Shown: positions 16,783 through 25,566 of the stretch, one piece after another
Position numbering within the stretch: the first letter of the stretch is position 1
Layout: each line of letters opens with the position of its first letter
Assembly: GCF_020026925.1 (NCBI RefSeq)
Contig: NZ_JAIQDW010000001.1
Span: forward strand, 1-64,000
DNA: 64,000 nucleotides
Origin: Flavobacterium hibisci
GTDB taxonomy: Bacteria > Bacteroidota > Bacteroidia > Flavobacteriales > Flavobacteriaceae
Direction: 5' to 3'
The notes under the pieces: model-generated
The model's input: only the letters and a program-made list of their open reading frames with translations
Databases searched by the model: none
What the model was told of the DNA's origin: nothing
Program-made: the position numbers and the translations under genes

Positions 16783-19053
16783 ATGAAAAGAAAATTCGCT
16801 AAAGCCTTATTGATAACGGCTTTGTTTGTAGGAATTTATTCTGTTACTGCTCAGCAGGCACCGGTAACAGCAGGAAATCCAGTTAATAATTACAATTATC
16901 ATGATGCATTCGCTCCCCATTTTTACACAAAAAATGGTACCCCAACCCGTTCAGCAAGCGGGCAGCCAGGTATTGAATACTGGCAAAACAGGGCAGATTA
17001 TCAGATTACGGCAAAATTAAACGCTACTACAAATGAAATAGTCGGTACAGATGAAATTACATACACAAATAATAGTCCGGATAAACTTTCTTCCGTATGG
17101 CTTAATTTAGATCAGAATTTATTCAAAAATGACTCACGTGGAAATGCAGTTGTGCCTTTAACAGGAAGTCGTAATGGAGCACAGGGGCAAATTTTTGACG
17201 GAGGAAATAAAATAAAATCAGTCAAAGTAACTTTAGGAGATAAGAAAAAAACAGAGGCTGAAGCGAAATATATAATTACAGATACCAGAATGCAGATTTT
17301 TCTTCCACAGGAATTAGCATCAAAGGGAGGTTCTGTAAAAATAAAAATTGAATTCTCATTTATTGCCCCGTTTGAAGGGTCTGACAGGATGGGAGTATTG
17401 GAAACCAAAAACGGAAAAATATTCACAATAGCACAATGGTATCCGCGTATGTGTGTGTATGATGATGTAAGAGGTTGGAATACAGCACCATATTTGGGGG
17501 CTTCTGAGTTTTATCTGGAATATGGTGACTTTGATGTCAAACTTACAGTTCCGGCTAATCATTATGTTGTTGGATCAGGTGAATTGTTAAATGGAGCAGA
17601 AGTATTGCCGGCGGAGCAGTTTAAGCGCTATAAAGAAGCTTCTCAAAGTGATAAAACGGTTGTTATCCGTTCAGCAGAAGAAGTAGCAGCCGGAGCAAAC
17701 GCCACCAACGCAAATACTGAAAAGACCTGGCATTATCAGATTAAGAATGCCCGGGATTTCTCGTGGGCTTCATCCCCGGCCTTTATTTTAGACGGTGCAA
17801 AAATTAATCTCCCAAGTGGTAAAAAAGCGTTGGCACTATCGGCTTATCCGGTTGAAAGTAAAGGCAACAATGCCTGGGAACGTTCTACAGAATATGTAAA
17901 AGCATCAATTGAACATTATTCAAAACAGTGGTTTGAATACCCTTATCCGGCAGCTACAAATGTTGCAGGAAATGAGGGCGGAATGGAATATCCCGGAATT
18001 GTTTTCTGTGGATGGAAATCAAAAGGTCAGGATTTATGGGGAGTTACAGATCATGAGTTTGGCCATATCTGGTTTCCAATGATTGTGGGTTCAAACGAAA
18101 GATTATTCGGATGGATGGATGAAGGTTTCAATACTTTTATAAATTCATTGAGTACTGAAGCATTTAATAATGGTGAATATAAAGAAAAGCCTGCCGATTT
18201 ACACGAAATGGCAGAGCCCTTTACAAGACCAGACTTAGAAACAATTATGAGTACTCCTGACAATATGAAGGAAGCCAATATTGGGATGCTGTGTTATTTT
18301 AAACCAAGTGCAGGTTTAATTATTTTGAGAGAACAGATTTTAGGAAAAGAGCGTTTTGATACTGCATTTAGAACTTATATCCAGCGATGGGCTTACAAAC
18401 ATCCTCAGCCTGATGATTTTTTCAGATCTATGGAAAATGTGGCTGGTGAAGATTTAAGCTGGTTCTGGAGAAGCTGGTATGTAAATAACTGGCGTTTTGA
18501 TCAGGCAATTAACTGGATTAAATATATAAAAAATGATCCTGCAAAAGGAGTTATCATAAATGTTTCGAACTTAGACAAAATGCCAATGCCAATTGTTCTG
18601 GATGTAAAAACAAAAAGCGGGAAAGTGGCAAGAGTTAAATTACCTGTAGAAATTTGGCAGCGTAATAATGACTGGTCTTTCAAACATAATTTTACAGAGG
18701 AAATAGAAAGTATAACTTTAGATCCTGATCATGTTTTTCCGGATAATAACGTAAGTAATAATGTTTGGACGGCTGGAAAAGGAAAAGTTGAAAAAGATAT
18801 TATCCTGGATGGTTATTTGGGGCTTTATTCTACAAAAAATGCTCCTTTAAAAATCGAATTAACTGAAAAGAATAGTGTTTTAAATGTTGAAATTACCAAT
18901 TTCCCTAAGTTTACGGTTGAACCTGTAGCAGGTGAAAAGGATACTTTTATATCTAATGCAGCGGGTTTAAAATTTAAATTTAATGAAGCAAAAACAGCTT
19001 TTGATATGACTATTTTAGGTAATGGGCAAGTAATTCCATTTACTAAAAATTAA
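16783..19053 (+). CDS. M1 family zinc aminopeptidase, exported
   Basis: A 756-residue peptidase with a signal peptide (about 1-24, ends in VTAQQ). After an N-terminal beta domain it shows the substrate-anchoring GGMEYPG motif (about 404), the zinc site HEFGH at 424-428 with catalytic E425, and the third ligand E447 in WMDEGFN. That is the HExxH-18-E spacing of M1 enzymes. The C-terminal region is beta-rich. It probably acts in the periplasm, trimming peptides. It is followed by a strong terminator at 19075-19113 and stands as a single-gene unit. Confidence 0.94.
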   Translation: MKRKFAKALLITALFVGIYSVTAQQAPVTAGNPVNNYNYHDAFAPHFYTKNGTPTRSASGQPGIEYWQNRADYQITAKLNATTNEIVGTDEITYTNNSPDKLSSVWLNLDQNLFKNDSRGNAVVPLTGSRNGAQGQIFDGGNKIKSVKVTLGDKKKTEAEAKYIITDTRMQIFLPQELASKGGSVKIKIEFSFIAPFEGSDRMGVLETKNGKIFTIAQWYPRMCVYDDVRGWNTAPYLGASEFYLEYGDFDVKLTVPANHYVVGSGELLNGAEVLPAEQFKRYKEASQSDKTVVIRSAEEVAAGANATNANTEKTWHYQIKNARDFSWASSPAFILDGAKINLPSGKKALALSAYPVESKGNNAWERSTEYVKASIEHYSKQWFEYPYPAATNVAGNEGGMEYPGIVFCGWKSKGQDLWGVTDHEFGHIWFPMIVGSNERLFGWMDEGFNTFINSLSTEAFNNGEYKEKPADLHEMAEPFTRPDLETIMSTPDNMKEANIGMLCYFKPSAGLIILREQILGKERFDTAFRTYIQRWAYKHPQPDDFFRSMENVAGEDLSWFWRSWYVNNWRFDQAINWIKYIKNDPAKGVIINVSNLDKMPMPIVLDVKTKSGKVARVKLPVEIWQRNNDWSFKHNFTEEIESITLDPDHVFPDNNVSNNVWTAGKGKVEKDIILDGYLGLYSTKNAPLKIELTEKNSVLNVEITNFPKFTVEPVAGEKDTFISNAAGLKFKFNEAKTAFDMTILGNGQVIPFTKN

Positions 19054-19074
19054 AATAAAATTTCTAAATAATTC

Positions 19075-19113
19075 AGTCCGATAGGTTTATGCTAATCTAT
19101 CGGACTTTTTTTT
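19075..19113 (+). terminator. Intrinsic terminator after the M1 peptidase gene
   Basis: AGTCCGATAG (19075-19084) pairs with CTATCGGACT (19097-19106) and is followed by eight T residues. Confidence 0.92.
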
Positions 19114-19165
19114 GTTTCATAAAATAACATTCCATTAAAAAAATGTTAGAATTTTAAAAAATGGT

Positions 19166-19194
19166 TTTGTAAATAAAAAAATAGTGTACTTTTG
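19166..19194 (+). promoter_or_regulatory. Promoter of the arginine operon
   Basis: TTTG (19166-19169), a 17-nt spacer and TACTTTTG (19187-19194) form an exact Bacteroidota promoter. Transcription should begin about 19198-19201, some 320 nt before the first operon gene, leaving a long leader. Confidence 0.75.
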
Positions 19195-19199
19195 CACCG

Positions 19200-19286
19200 A
19201 TGAATAAAATAAGTTTACATACAACTTCTTTGTCACGGACAATCTCACCTGGTACTTCTCCCGAAGTACGGATGCTATCTATATAG
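19200..19286 (+). CDS. Possible 28-codon leader peptide of the arginine operon
   Basis: A complete short frame starts at or within a few bases of the predicted transcription start and ends SPGTSPEVRMLSI. It has two arginine codons, both CGG (19236-19238 and 19269-19271), a codon that is uncommon in the neighbouring genes, which favour AGA and CGT. One CGG lies in the loop and 3' arm of a small hairpin and the other begins at the last base of a second hairpin. The placement suggests ribosome-dependent control of the operon. There is no start-codon context for ordinary initiation, so it would be near-leaderless, and it may instead be an RNA element with an accidental frame. Confidence 0.4.
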   Translation: MNKISLHTTSLSRTISPGTSPEVRMLSI

Positions 19287-19363
19287 TATTCAAAGAGTTT
19301 TTCGTCGCGTATTTATTTATATTCATTTTTATTTTGAAATCACTTAAGTTGTCCATCGGACAA
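19230..19363 (+). promoter_or_regulatory. Candidate attenuator/structured leader RNA of the arginine operon
   Basis: Three compact hairpins are visible: TTGTC-ACG-GACAA (19230-19242), GTACTTC-TCCC-GAAGTAC (19252-19269) and TTGTCC-ATC-GGACAA (19349-19363). The first and third share sequence, so GGACAA of the first can pair with TTGTCC of the third, giving a mutually exclusive long-range fold. No canonical U-tract follows the third hairpin, so control of translation or Rho access is as likely as intrinsic attenuation. The rest of the leader to 19521 is AT-rich. Confidence 0.5.
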
Positions 19364-19521
19364 ACACATACCAAAAGTATTTATTTTTTTAAAAAAGACC
19401 TCAATCAACTTTTTGATCTTGAAGGTGTTACTTCTGTTGTGTCTGATTTTATTAGTTTGTTTTTCGAATTTCAAACCAAACAATACGTTTTAATATTTAA
19501 CGCTAAACTTCAATTACTGAA

Positions 19522-20160
19522 ATGAAGATATCTATTGTTGTTACTCAGGAAGAACACTTCAAATTCGCACAGGAAATTTGCGATACTATAGAATCATCTG
19601 CCTTGTTAAGAGGTACAGGGATTGCTAAAAGGACTCCTGAATACATTCAGAAAAAAATGTCTAACGGAGATGCGATGATTGCTCTTGTAGACGAAAAATT
19701 CGCAGGTTTTTGTTATATCGAAAGTTGGGAGCACGGAAAATTCGTGGCACACTCCGGTTTAATCGTGCATCCGGATTACAGAAACTTAGGTTTGGCTAAA
19801 AAAATAAAATCAAAAGTTTTTGATTATTCCCTGAAAAAATATCCAAACGCTAAAATATTTGGTATTACAACTGGTTTGGCGGTTATGAAAATTAACTCTG
19901 AATTAGGTTATAAACCAGTTCCTTTCTCAGAATTAACAACAGATCCAAGTTTTTGGGCTGGCTGTAAAACATGTACCAACTTTCCGATTCTTCAAAGTAA
20001 AGAAAATAAAATGTGCTTGTGTACCGGAATGTTATATGATCCAAAAGATAAGCCAAAAGATCCGCCAAGACATCCTTTTAACGAGGCTGTTTTGAAAAGA
20101 TTAAAAAAAATAAAACAAGCTTTATTTTTAAATAAAATTTTATCTGTTTTATTTACCTAA
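19522..20160 (+). CDS. GNAT family N-acetyltransferase, first gene of the arginine operon
   Basis: A 212-residue acetyltransferase. The GNAT core spans about 1-150, with the acetyl-CoA motif HPDYRNLGLAKKIKSKVFDYSLKK near 92-115. A C-terminal extension carries GCKTCTNFP and CLCTGM, four cysteines that could bind a metal. In Bacteroidota arginine operons a GNAT protein in this position is the likely acylator of glutamate that begins the pathway. That role is inferred from context, and acetyl versus succinyl donor is open. It starts after the 320-nt leader; argG follows 62 nt later. Confidence 0.85.
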   Translation: MKISIVVTQEEHFKFAQEICDTIESSALLRGTGIAKRTPEYIQKKMSNGDAMIALVDEKFAGFCYIESWEHGKFVAHSGLIVHPDYRNLGLAKKIKSKVFDYSLKKYPNAKIFGITTGLAVMKINSELGYKPVPFSELTTDPSFWAGCKTCTNFPILQSKENKMCLCTGMLYDPKDKPKDPPRHPFNEAVLKRLKKIKQALFLNKILSVLFT

Positions 20161-20222
20161 AAGACTAATTAAAAGAAATCTCAAACTGCTACATACGAAA
20201 GTATTAGCCTAAATTATAAAAA

Positions 20223-21416
20223 ATGAAAAAAGTAGTATTAGCTTATAGCGGAGGATTAGATACCTCGTATTGTTTGAAATATTTAAAAAATGAAAAAGGA
20301 TACGAAGTTCACACTGTTCTTGTTGACACAGGAGGATTCGACGCAGAAGAATTATCAGCAATTGAAAAAAGAGCTTACGAATTAGGAAGTGCACAACACG
20401 CAAACCTTACAATCGTAGACAAATATTATGATAAAGCTATAAAATATTTGATTTTCGGAAACGTATTAAAAAACAATACATATCCGTTATCAGTAAGTGC
20501 AGAGCGTGTTTTTCAAGCTATTGAAGCCATTAAATATGCTAAAAAAGTTGGAGCAAGTGCCATCGCACACGGAAGTACAGGTGCAGGAAACGACCAAATT
20601 CGTTTTGATTTGATTTTCCAAACGATCGCTCCAGAAATCGAAATCATTACACCAATTAGAGATCTAAAACTTTCTAGACAAGAAGAAGTAGAGTACCTTC
20701 AAAAAAATGGAGTAAGCTATTCTTGGGAAAAAGCGCAATATTCTATCAATAAAGGACTTTGGGGAACAAGTGTTGGAGGAAAAGAAACTTTAACTTCAGG
20801 ACAACCATTACCAAGTGAAGCTTATCCTTCACAATTGCAAAAAGAAGGTGAAGAAAAGGTAACACTTCATTTTGAACAAGGAGAATTAGTTGCATTGAAT
20901 GGTAAAAAAGATGTTCCTGAAAAAAATATTGTAAAACTTGAAAAACTAGCAAATGCTTATGCAATTGGTAGAGATATTCACGTTGGAGATACTATTATCG
21001 GAATTAAAGGAAGGGTTGGTTTTGAAGCTGCTGCTCCATTAATTATCATCAAAGCGCATCATTTATTAGAGAAACATACTCTGGGAAAATGGCAGCAATA
21101 CTGGAAAGAACAACTAGGAAACTGGTATGGGATGTTGTTTCATGAAGGTCAGTTTTTAGATCCTGTTATGAGAAACATCGAAACTTTCCTGCAAGACACT
21201 CAAAAAACAGTAAACGGAACAGTAACTGTTTCATTAAAACCATATCATTTTTCGCTTGACGGAATCGAATCTAAAAATGATTTGATGAATACAGGTTTCG
21301 GTCAATATGGGGAAATGAACAATGCCTGGACATCAGACGATGCAAAAGGATTTATTAAGATTTTAGGAAATGCTCAAAATATATTTTCATCTGTAAATAA
21401 TGAAAAATTTGAATAA
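20223..21416 (+). CDS. argG: Argininosuccinate synthase
   Basis: ATP-dependent ligation of citrulline and aspartate to argininosuccinate, the penultimate step of arginine synthesis. The 397-residue length is typical. The PP-loop AYSGGLDTSYCL is at 6-17, and AHGSTGAGNDQIRF and EYLQKNGVSYSWEKAQYSINKGLWG are conserved substrate-binding regions. It is cytosolic. It sits second in the operon, far from argH at the other end. Confidence 0.97.
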   Translation: MKKVVLAYSGGLDTSYCLKYLKNEKGYEVHTVLVDTGGFDAEELSAIEKRAYELGSAQHANLTIVDKYYDKAIKYLIFGNVLKNNTYPLSVSAERVFQAIEAIKYAKKVGASAIAHGSTGAGNDQIRFDLIFQTIAPEIEIITPIRDLKLSRQEEVEYLQKNGVSYSWEKAQYSINKGLWGTSVGGKETLTSGQPLPSEAYPSQLQKEGEEKVTLHFEQGELVALNGKKDVPEKNIVKLEKLANAYAIGRDIHVGDTIIGIKGRVGFEAAAPLIIIKAHHLLEKHTLGKWQQYWKEQLGNWYGMLFHEGQFLDPVMRNIETFLQDTQKTVNGTVTVSLKPYHFSLDGIESKNDLMNTGFGQYGEMNNAWTSDDAKGFIKILGNAQNIFSSVNNEKFE

Positions 21417-21454
21417 TTAGTTGTTTGTTATTTTTAGATATATATACTTAATTT

Positions 21455-21877
21455 ATGAAGGCAAAAGTATTTTTTTTATTTCCAATTCTTTTATTGTTTT
21501 TAGCTTGTGAAAGTGATGATGTAAAATCATCTGATAATGAGACTTTAAAAGAAATCACCTATGAAGTTGTTTTATTTGAATTTATTGCTGACACAGGTAA
21601 TGGTTCTTCTCGTTTAAGATATAATATAAAATTCAACAATCCAAACAAGCTAGCAATTAAAGGAACAACTTCTATAACATTGGATTATAACGGAGTAGTA
21701 TTGACACCTATAAAAAAAATTATTGATGAAGACTCCTATATTCATATTGGTGCTAACTCTAGTTATACAGAAGTATATGATGTTGTTTCTCCTCATGAGA
21801 CAAATTTACTGAGTCCTGAACAGATAAAGGCATTTTATGTAAAGTTTGTATCTGCTAAATTTATTGTTGCAGAATAA
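21455..21877 (+). CDS. Small lipoprotein of unknown function inside the arginine operon
   Basis: A 140-residue protein with a lipoprotein signal (MKAKVFFLFPILLLFLACES, lipobox LLFLAC with Cys18) and then a beta-strand-rich domain of about 100 residues. It matches no family I recognise. It lies 38 nt after argG and 42 nt before argC on the same strand without a visible terminator, so it should be co-transcribed. A membrane-anchored surface or periplasmic protein is out of place among cytosolic biosynthetic enzymes. It may be a recent insertion or a lineage-specific accessory. Confidence 0.7.
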   Translation: MKAKVFFLFPILLLFLACESDDVKSSDNETLKEITYEVVLFEFIADTGNGSSRLRYNIKFNNPNKLAIKGTTSITLDYNGVVLTPIKKIIDEDSYIHIGANSSYTEVYDVVSPHETNLLSPEQIKAFYVKFVSAKFIVAE

Positions 21878-21919
21878 TAAAACAAAAGATTTCTTTATAG
21901 AATCTTAAAAAATAAAATT

Positions 21920-22897
21920 ATGATTAATATCGGAATAATAGGTGGTTCAGGTTATACAGCAGGAGAATTAATTAGAATCCTGATGTATCACCCAAACGCC
22001 AAATTAGATTTTGTTTACAGCACAACAAACGCAGGAAAACCACTTTCTGTGGCGCACCATGATTTGATGGGCGATATTGAAATGAATTTCACAGCCGAAA
22101 TCAATCCGAATGTGAATGTTGTTTTCTTGTGTTTAGGTCACGGAAAATCAATTTCATTTTTGAAAGAAAATCAGTTTGCAAGTCACACGAAAATTATTGA
22201 TTTAGGAAATGATTTCAGATTGAATAAAGATGCGCATTTCGAAGGAAAAGATTTCATTTACGGACTGCCAGAAATCAATAAATCTGAAATCAAAAAAGCA
22301 AATTACATCGCCAATCCAGGTTGTTTTGCAACTGCTATTCAGTTGGCTTTACTGCCTTTGGCAAAACACAATCTGCTGAATAATGATGTTCATATTAATG
22401 CGACAACAGGAAGTACAGGAGCGGGAGTAAGTCTTTCGGAAACTTCTCATTTTAGCTGGAGGAACAATAATATGTCGCATTACAAAGCTTTTGAACACCA
22501 GCATTTAGGTGAAATTTCCGAAAGTTTGGTTCAGCTGCAAGATGATTTTGACAGTGAATTGCTTTTTATTCCGAATAGAGGAGATTTTCCAAGAGGAATT
22601 TTTGCAACGCTTTACACATTATGCGATGATAGTTTGGAACAATTGGTTGAAAAATACCAGGAGTTCTATAAAAATGAGCCTTTCGTAATCGTTACAACAA
22701 CTAACATCAATATGAAGCAGGTTGTACAAACGAACAAATGTATCATTAGTTTATTGAAAAAAGGAAACCGGGTTCTTATAACATCAATAATAGATAACTT
22801 AACCAAAGGTGCTTCAGGACAAGCCATTCAAAATATGAATTTAATGTTCGGACTAGAAGAAACCACAGGTTTACATTTGAAACCAAGCGGATTTTAG
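21920..22897 (+). CDS. argC: N-acetyl-gamma-glutamyl-phosphate reductase
   Basis: NADPH-dependent reduction of N-acyl-glutamyl phosphate to the semialdehyde, third step of the pathway. At 325 residues it has the dinucleotide-binding start GIIGGSGYTAGELIRIL (5-21), the catalytic cysteine C135 in NPGCFATA, and ATTGSTGAGVSLSETSHF with conserved substrate contacts. It is a typical type-1 ArgC. Confidence 0.96.
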   Translation: MINIGIIGGSGYTAGELIRILMYHPNAKLDFVYSTTNAGKPLSVAHHDLMGDIEMNFTAEINPNVNVVFLCLGHGKSISFLKENQFASHTKIIDLGNDFRLNKDAHFEGKDFIYGLPEINKSEIKKANYIANPGCFATAIQLALLPLAKHNLLNNDVHINATTGSTGAGVSLSETSHFSWRNNNMSHYKAFEHQHLGEISESLVQLQDDFDSELLFIPNRGDFPRGIFATLYTLCDDSLEQLVEKYQEFYKNEPFVIVTTTNINMKQVVQTNKCIISLLKKGNRVLITSIIDNLTKGASGQAIQNMNLMFGLEETTGLHLKPSGF

Positions 22898-22909
22898 TGG
22901 AAGTTAGAG

Positions 22910-23023
22910 GTTAAAAGTTAGATGTTAAACGTCTGAACTCAACTTCTAAACTTTACAATAATTTTTAAGTTAAAGTTCTAAGCCCAAATGTAACCGTATT
23001 GCATTGAACTTCTAACTTTTAAC
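22910..23023. repeat. Inverted repeat in the argC-argD spacer
   Basis: GTTAAAAGTTAG (22910-22921) is exactly inverted at 23012-23023 (CTAACTTTTAAC). Further related AGTTA/TAACT words lie between them, and the element fills most of the 151-nt spacer. It resembles the low-complexity palindromic repeats scattered through Flavobacterium genomes. Confidence 0.65.
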
Positions 23024-23048
23024 AAATAACATTTAACTTTTTCAAAAA

Positions 23049-24188
23049 ATGAACTTATTCAACGTTTACCCATTATATGACATTACTCCAGTAAAAGCAA
23101 TTGATTGTACCATTATCGACGACAAAGGAGTAGAATATTTAGATTTATACAGCGGACATGGTGTGATTTCTATCGGACACACGCAGCCGGATTATGTTGC
23201 AAAACTTAAAAATCAAATAGATCATTTAGGTTTTTATTCAAATGCGATTCAGAATCCTTTGCAGGTTGAATTGGCGCAGAAATTAGGAAAACTTTCAGGA
23301 TTAGAAGATTATGAATTATTTTTATGCAGTTCTGGTGCTGAAGCAAACGAAAATGCTTTAAAATTAGCTTCTTTCCATAACGGAAAATCTAGAGTTGTAG
23401 CTTTTCATAATTCTTTCCACGGAAGAACTTCTGCAGCCGTTGCCGTTACAGATAATAAAAAGATTGTGGCACCAATAAATGCACAGCAAGAAGTAACATT
23501 TTTACCTTTAAACCAGATCGAATTGGTTGAAGCGGAATTAGCAAAAGGAGATGTTTCTTCTGTAATTATTGAAGGAATCCAAGGAGTTGGAGGTTTAGAC
23601 CAAGGAACAACGGAGTTTTTTCAGGCTTTAGAAAAAGCATGTAAAAAACACGATGTGGTTTTGATTTTAGACGAAGTACAATCAGGATACGGAAGAAGCG
23701 GTAAATTCTTCGCTTTCCAACACCACGGAATCAATGCTGATATTATTTCAGTTGCAAAAGGAATGGGGAACGGTTTTCCAGTTGGAGCAATTTTGATTTC
23801 TCCAAAATTCGAAGCAAGTTTCGGATTATTAGGAACTACTTTCGGCGGAAGCCACTTGTCTTGCGCAGCAGGAATCGCAGTTTTAGATGTAATTGAAAAG
23901 CTTGATTTACAAAAGAATGTAAATGAAGTTTACGAATATTTCTTAGAGAAAATCAAAGATGTTGAAGGAATCAAACAAGTAAAAGGAAAAGGCTTAATGC
24001 TTGGAGTAGAGTTTGATTTTGATGTAGCAGCTTTGAGAAAGAAATTAATTATCGAAAAACACATTTTTACAGGAAGCGCAAACAATAAAAATCTATTGAG
24101 AATTTTACCGCCTTTAACTGTGAAAAAAGCAGATATCGATACGTTTGTAAAAGCTTTAAAAGAAAGTTTAGAAGAATTAAAAAACTAA
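23049..24188 (+). CDS. argD: Acetylornithine aminotransferase-type class III transaminase
   Basis: PLP-dependent transfer of an amino group from glutamate to N-acyl-glutamate semialdehyde, giving N-acyl-ornithine. A 379-residue class III aminotransferase: CSSGAEANENALKLA is the phosphate-binding region near 92, LILDEVQSGYGRSG has the cofactor-contacting Asp near 206, and SVAKGMGNGFPVGA has the Schiff-base Lys near 237. Operon position between argC and proA/argF' supports the ArgD role over other ornithine-type transaminases. Confidence 0.93.
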   Translation: MNLFNVYPLYDITPVKAIDCTIIDDKGVEYLDLYSGHGVISIGHTQPDYVAKLKNQIDHLGFYSNAIQNPLQVELAQKLGKLSGLEDYELFLCSSGAEANENALKLASFHNGKSRVVAFHNSFHGRTSAAVAVTDNKKIVAPINAQQEVTFLPLNQIELVEAELAKGDVSSVIIEGIQGVGGLDQGTTEFFQALEKACKKHDVVLILDEVQSGYGRSGKFFAFQHHGINADIISVAKGMGNGFPVGAILISPKFEASFGLLGTTFGGSHLSCAAGIAVLDVIEKLDLQKNVNEVYEYFLEKIKDVEGIKQVKGKGLMLGVEFDFDVAALRKKLIIEKHIFTGSANNKNLLRILPPLTVKKADIDTFVKALKESLEELKN

Positions 24189-24200
24189 ACAGATAACTAT

Positions 24201-24294
24201 CCTAACAGGTTTCCAAAACCTGTTAGGTATAAAAGTTAGACTTGGAAATTATCTTCAAGTAACAAACCTAACAGGTTTTTTTAAACCTGTTAGG
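24201..24294. repeat. Two copies of a CCTAACAGGTTT palindromic repeat
   Basis: CCTAACAGGTTT/AAACCTGTTAGG forms perfect 12-bp hairpins twice in the argD-proA spacer: arms 24201-24212 and 24216-24227, then 24267-24278 and 24283-24294. Dispersed copies of this palindrome are a familiar intergenic element of Flavobacterium genomes. The tight hairpins lack a proper U-tract and are unlikely to end transcription fully. Confidence 0.85.
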
Positions 24295-24348
24295 ATAAAA
24301 AAGTTTCGATAAAAAAGAAACAACCAAAAAACAACCAACTATAAAAAA

Positions 24349-25542
24349 ATGAAACCATTATCAATTGAAATACGCAATACGGTTTTGCGGACTATGGCAA
24401 AGCTGGTCGAACAAGAGCGGACTCAGATTATTTTGACCAATCAGGAAGATCTTAGTGATTATGACGGTTCAGACTTAGCGATGGAAGAACGCCTGAAAGT
24501 AGATGATAAAAAAGTTGATGAAATGATTTTGTCATTGAATCAGTTAGCATCCCAGGAAGATCCCATCGGTATTGAGCGTTTTCATTTTACTCATGATAAT
24601 GGAATTAAAGTTGTGAATAAAACCGCAGCTTTCGGAACCATTTTAATTATCTACGAATCTCGTCCAGATGTTACGATTGAAGCTGGCGGAATTGCTTTTA
24701 AATCCGGAAATAAGATTTTATTAAAAGGCGGAAAAGAATCTTTAAAATCAAATTTAAAGATTGTAAGTCTTTGGCATAAAGCTTTAGAAGAGAATGGGGT
24801 TTCTAAAGACTGGGTAGAATATCTGAATTACAACAGAACCGAAACGCAGGCATTTTTAGAAAAACCAACTCAAAAAGTAGATTTAATTGTTCCGAGAGGA
24901 GGAGAAAAATTAATTGAGTTTGTAAAAGCACATGCGACTTGCCCAGTAATTGTAAGCGGACGCGGTAATAATTTTGTTTACGTTCATGAAGATGCTGATA
25001 CAGATTTGGCTTTAAAAGTAATTTTAAATGCTAAAACGGCTAAAATTTCGGCTTGTAATGCATTAGATAAAGTTTTGATCAGTTCTAAACTTCCCAATTT
25101 TGAAGGTTTTACAGCGATGTTAATTGAAGCTTTAATCGAATCAAAAGTGGAAGTTATTGTCGACAAGTCGTTAGAGAATTTCGAGAATACGAAAACCATT
25201 CAAAACGAAGATATTTGGTACGAGGAGTTTTTAGATTATAAAATTGTAATCGGAACCATCGATTCTCAGGAAAATGCCATTGATATGATTAATAAATACT
25301 GCGGAGGACATTCTGCAGCAATTATTACAAGAGATGACGAAGTTGCGCAACAGTTTATGGAATCGATAGATGCCGCTGCAGTTTATCAAAATGCATCAAC
25401 AAGATTCACAGACGGAGGACAATTCGGCCTTGGCGGAGAATTAGCAATTAGTACTGATAAACTGCATCAAAGAGGTCCGATTGGGTTGCAGCATTTGGTA
25501 ACTAATAAATGGTACGTTTACGGAGAAGGGCAGATTAGGTAA
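24349..25542 (+). CDS. proA: Glutamate-5-semialdehyde dehydrogenase
   Basis: Reduces gamma-glutamyl phosphate to glutamate semialdehyde for proline synthesis using NADPH. A 397-residue aldehyde-dehydrogenase-fold enzyme: IYESRPDVTIEAGGIAFKSGNKILLKGGKES binds cofactor, and the catalytic Cys lies in KISACNALDKVLI near 235. The C-terminal DGGQFGLGGELAISTDKLHQRGPIGL is diagnostic of ProA. Its neighbour proB supplies the substrate. Proline genes inside an arginine operon are common in Flavobacteriaceae. Confidence 0.96.
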   Translation: MKPLSIEIRNTVLRTMAKLVEQERTQIILTNQEDLSDYDGSDLAMEERLKVDDKKVDEMILSLNQLASQEDPIGIERFHFTHDNGIKVVNKTAAFGTILIIYESRPDVTIEAGGIAFKSGNKILLKGGKESLKSNLKIVSLWHKALEENGVSKDWVEYLNYNRTETQAFLEKPTQKVDLIVPRGGEKLIEFVKAHATCPVIVSGRGNNFVYVHEDADTDLALKVILNAKTAKISACNALDKVLISSKLPNFEGFTAMLIEALIESKVEVIVDKSLENFENTKTIQNEDIWYEEFLDYKIVIGTIDSQENAIDMINKYCGGHSAAIITRDDEVAQQFMESIDAAAVYQNASTRFTDGGQFGLGGELAISTDKLHQRGPIGLQHLVTNKWYVYGEGQIR

Positions 25543-25566
25543 GTGAGATAATGTGAAAATTGAGGT

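Noticed and set aside
19334..19525. 63-codon frame from a TTG start directly before the GNAT gene, with stop/start overlap
   Set aside because: The frame has no ATG, overlaps the leader hairpin at 19349-19363, is rich in F/L/I as expected for AT-rich noncoding DNA, and has no recognisable family. The overlap with the GNAT start is suggestive, but I treat it as part of the untranslated leader.
24201..24294. The CCTAACAGG hairpins as transcription terminators or a CRISPR-like array
   Set aside because: There are only two copies with a 39-nt gap, no U-tract of useful length, and intact operon genes on both sides. This is a dispersed palindrome.
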